Source: Hyphobacterium sp. CCMP332 (GTDB taxonomy: Bacteria; Bacteroidota; Bacteroidia; Cytophagales; CCMP332). From it: DNA of 64,000 nucleotides. Under the pieces are notes generated by a model. The model ran no database searches, had not been told where the DNA came from, and saw only the letters and a list, made by a program, of their open reading frames with translations. The stretch covers positions 2,210,001 through 2,274,000 of the forward strand of contig CP058647.1 of the NCBI GenBank assembly GCA_014323545.1. The letters are read 5' to 3'. Positions 62,791-64,000 of the stretch are shown here, piece by piece (position 1 is the stretch's first letter; the number at the start of each line of letters is the position of its first letter). The translations under genes were made by a program, and so were the position numbers.

Positions 62791-63210
62791 TCAACTATTT
62801 AGAAAAACTCCTGTCATACTCATAACAATTAAAAAGCTAATAAATGATATTAAAAGTACAAAAATTGCTTTACGTCTTTTGATGGATAAAGTACCCATTT
62901 TATCCAAAGTTTCATATTCAGTTTTGAATTGATTAATCAGGTCTGTATTAAATGTAGTATACATTAAGATGTAAGCATAAACGATCATAAATAAGAATCC
63001 AAAGCCAAATATTAATATGCCATCGCGGAAGTCTAAGTTGAGTATAGAATTTAGAAACGGGACTAATAATAATGGAACAGCATAACAGATTGGAAGTAAT
63101 ATCCAACTAGTTATGGCAATTGCAAGTTGTCTTCTTACTTTCGGATTTTTTTGATCTTTATGAGCAGCGCAATATCCAAGAAAGAGAATGTCATGAATTA
63201 TGTTTTTCAT
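62791..63210 (-). CDS. Membrane protein, unknown
   Basis: 139 aa with three clear membrane segments (about 29-54, 66-86, 114-137) and a basic N-terminus (AAHKDQKNPKVRRQLA). No family recognised. Confidence 0.6.
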   Translation of the reverse strand: MKNIIHDILFLGYCAAHKDQKNPKVRRQLAIAITSWILLPICYAVPLLLVPFLNSILNLDFRDGILIFGFGFLFMIVYAYILMYTTFNTDLINQFKTEYETLDKMGTLSIKRRKAIFVLLISFISFLIVMSMTGVFLNS

Positions 63211-63265
63211 GTAGGATAATTAATAGATTTCAAAACATAGCACTGATGAATAATTCAAATATTGC

Positions 63266-63395
63266 CTCTAACGCCAGCGCATAATGTCGTGGCGGTTTTC
63301 GAAGCCAGCATTATCCACCGAACGTGAACGAAATATAGTAAACAACTTTCAGATTTAACACAGTCACCCGCCATGCATTATGCGCATTGTTGTGC
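63266..63395 (-). repeat. attC-like site 46 (rightmost)
   Basis: 130 bp; left CTCTAAC, right GTTGTGC. Arms GCGCATAATGTCGTGGCGG / CCGCCATGCATTATGCGC, nearly perfect over 19 bases. Confidence 0.9.
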
Positions 63396-63410
63396 ACAGT
63401 TACCCTTCAC

Positions 63411-63770
63411 CTATTTCCAAAATTCCCACCATTTCTTGTCAGGCGATTGAGTTGTCGGTGTTGTATCTTCTTCAATCCATTGTCCATTTTCCCCTTTGGT
63501 CCATTTCTTATCTACACCGTCAAGTGTTATCACAGAACCTTGTCCATCGTCAATAGTCTCTAGCAAGTCCGCGTCAAACCAGTATGAGGTTTGTAAATCG
63601 TCAAAGTAAACATTAACAGCAAAGTCGTCCTTTGGTGTTCCGATTATTTCAAAGTCCATCATTGAAGGTGTAGTCTGTCCGTAAACGTCACCCACCTTTC
63701 CCGCAAGTTCTTTTTCTCGTGTCTCGGGTGAGTCTTTGATCTTCACCTTATTTCCAAAAGAGTCAAACAT
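63411..63770 (-). CDS. Hypothetical protein, SH3-like start
   Basis: 119 aa. MFDSFGNKVKIKDSPETREK and GKVGDVYGQTTPSMMDFEII suggest a small barrel; a C-terminal linker ends in SPDKKWWEFWK. No family assigned. Overlaps the upstream gene by 8 bp, so translation is coupled. Confidence 0.6.
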   Translation of the reverse strand: MFDSFGNKVKIKDSPETREKELAGKVGDVYGQTTPSMMDFEIIGTPKDDFAVNVYFDDLQTSYWFDADLLETIDDGQGSVITLDGVDKKWTKGENGQWIEEDTTPTTQSPDKKWWEFWK

Positions 63771-64000
63771 TATTTAATTTTTTATCCCAATACGCTATTG
63801 CGAGTTTGATTAAATCATCAACATCTATTCGTGCGTCTTCGTTGTAGTGAACCTCAAGTCGTGACACGTTAAATGCTTTCGAAAAACCTGAACTGAATCC
63901 ACCGCTATGTATTTTGTCTTCTCTAATCTTTGTCTTTGGACTAGTCAAATCCTTGTGCTTAGTCGTATTGGCCAAATCATGAAGTATTCTCATCTCTGGA
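63763..64000 (-). CDS. Hypothetical protein, possibly 5' partial
   Basis: A Met at 63993 begins MRILHDLANTTKHKDLTSPK, but the frame is open to the window edge, so the true start may lie outside. At least 76 residues. LANTTKHKDL resembles a HEPN-like or immunity-type segment, which is not enough for a call. Confidence 0.5.
   Translation of the reverse strand, partial: PEMRILHDLANTTKHKDLTSPKTKIREDKIHSGGFSSGFSKAFNVSRLEVHYNEDARIDVDDLIKLAIAYWDKKLNNV

Larger units (their letters stand above)
22690..64000 (-). mobile_element. Integron-like gene-cassette array (left end to window edge)
   Basis: About 46 imperfect palindromes of 53-234 bp separate minus-strand genes. Each begins AACG and ends TGTT on the plus strand. 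On the minus strand this is the R''-L''-loop-L'-R' layout of integron attC sites: (YY)TAACA ... CGTT(RR). Sites sit directly 3' of each gene or gene pair, as in integron cassettes. The consistent polarity places attI and the integrase to the right, beyond the window; no integrase gene lies inside it. Cargo is rich in toxin-antitoxin pairs, hypothetical exported proteins and one restriction-modification enzyme. The right-hand limit is not reached. Confidence 0.85.

Noticed and set aside
39763-63395. The repeated palindromes as CRISPR repeats or MITEs
   Set aside because: The intervals contain whole genes of variable length, the repeats are not uniform, no cas gene is present, and no target-site duplications or transposase-type ends were seen. 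The fixed polarity and position after stop codons fit attC better.
22690-64000. Integrase gene within the window
   Set aside because: No ORF shows tyrosine-recombinase motifs; if an integrase exists it is outside the window.

Overview
The window looks like a low-GC Bacteroidota chromosome, most likely from the Cytophagales. Supporting signs are a porT-type gene of the type IX secretion system (T9SS), a large secreted M36 protease with PKD repeats and a T9SS-like sorting tail, PD40/OmpA envelope proteins of PorE type, many short lipoproteins with a Cys at the lipobox, TTG and GTG starts, and weak Shine-Dalgarno signals. No rRNA, tRNA, CRISPR array or insertion sequence was seen.

From 1 to about 22.2 kb the window holds ordinary chromosomal genes: two OmpA/PD40 envelope proteins, menaquinone methyltransferase (ubiE/menG) followed by porT and an SDR gene with overlapping ends, a seven-heme cytochrome c lipoprotein, an orphan CheR, a saccharopine dehydrogenase-like protein, the M36 protease, and then a run of minus-strand redox and enzyme genes (two MDR oxidoreductases, a geranylgeranyl-reductase-like flavoprotein, VOC, DinB, DUF1801, VanZ, YgiD dioxygenase). 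At 21.8-22.7 kb lie two broken genes: a cupin with an amber codon and the C-terminal half of a BAAT-type hydrolase.

From about 22.7 kb to the right edge (more than 41 kb) the architecture changes. Almost every gene or gene pair is on the minus strand and is followed by an imperfect palindrome of 53-234 bp that starts with AACG and ends with TGTT on the plus strand. I count about 46 such sites. Read on the minus strand each has the layout of an integron attC site: (RYY)TAACA, arm, loop, arm, CGTT(RRR). The polarity is the same at every intact site and agrees with the direction of the genes. I read this as the distal part of a large sedentary chromosomal integron, or a cluster of attC sites lacking an integrase. 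The intI/attI end would lie beyond 64 kb, because cassettes are read right to left and the left-hand sites are the decayed ones.

Cassette cargo is typical for such arrays: toxin-antitoxin modules (ParDE, four RelE-like loci, HigBA, HEPN/MNT, and a PIN module present twice), an MmeI-like type IIG restriction-modification enzyme, an Imm63-like immunity protein, a UDG-fold protein, and many small secreted lipoproteins and membrane proteins. Several housekeeping-like enzymes are also present (RsgA GTPase, inorganic pyrophosphatase, GT39 glycosyltransferase, DJ-1, MBL hydrolases). Three cassettes occur twice. The PIN duplicate has boundaries exactly where integrase would cut, which is the strongest internal evidence for cassette mobility. 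Many ORFs take their stop codon from the attC site itself.
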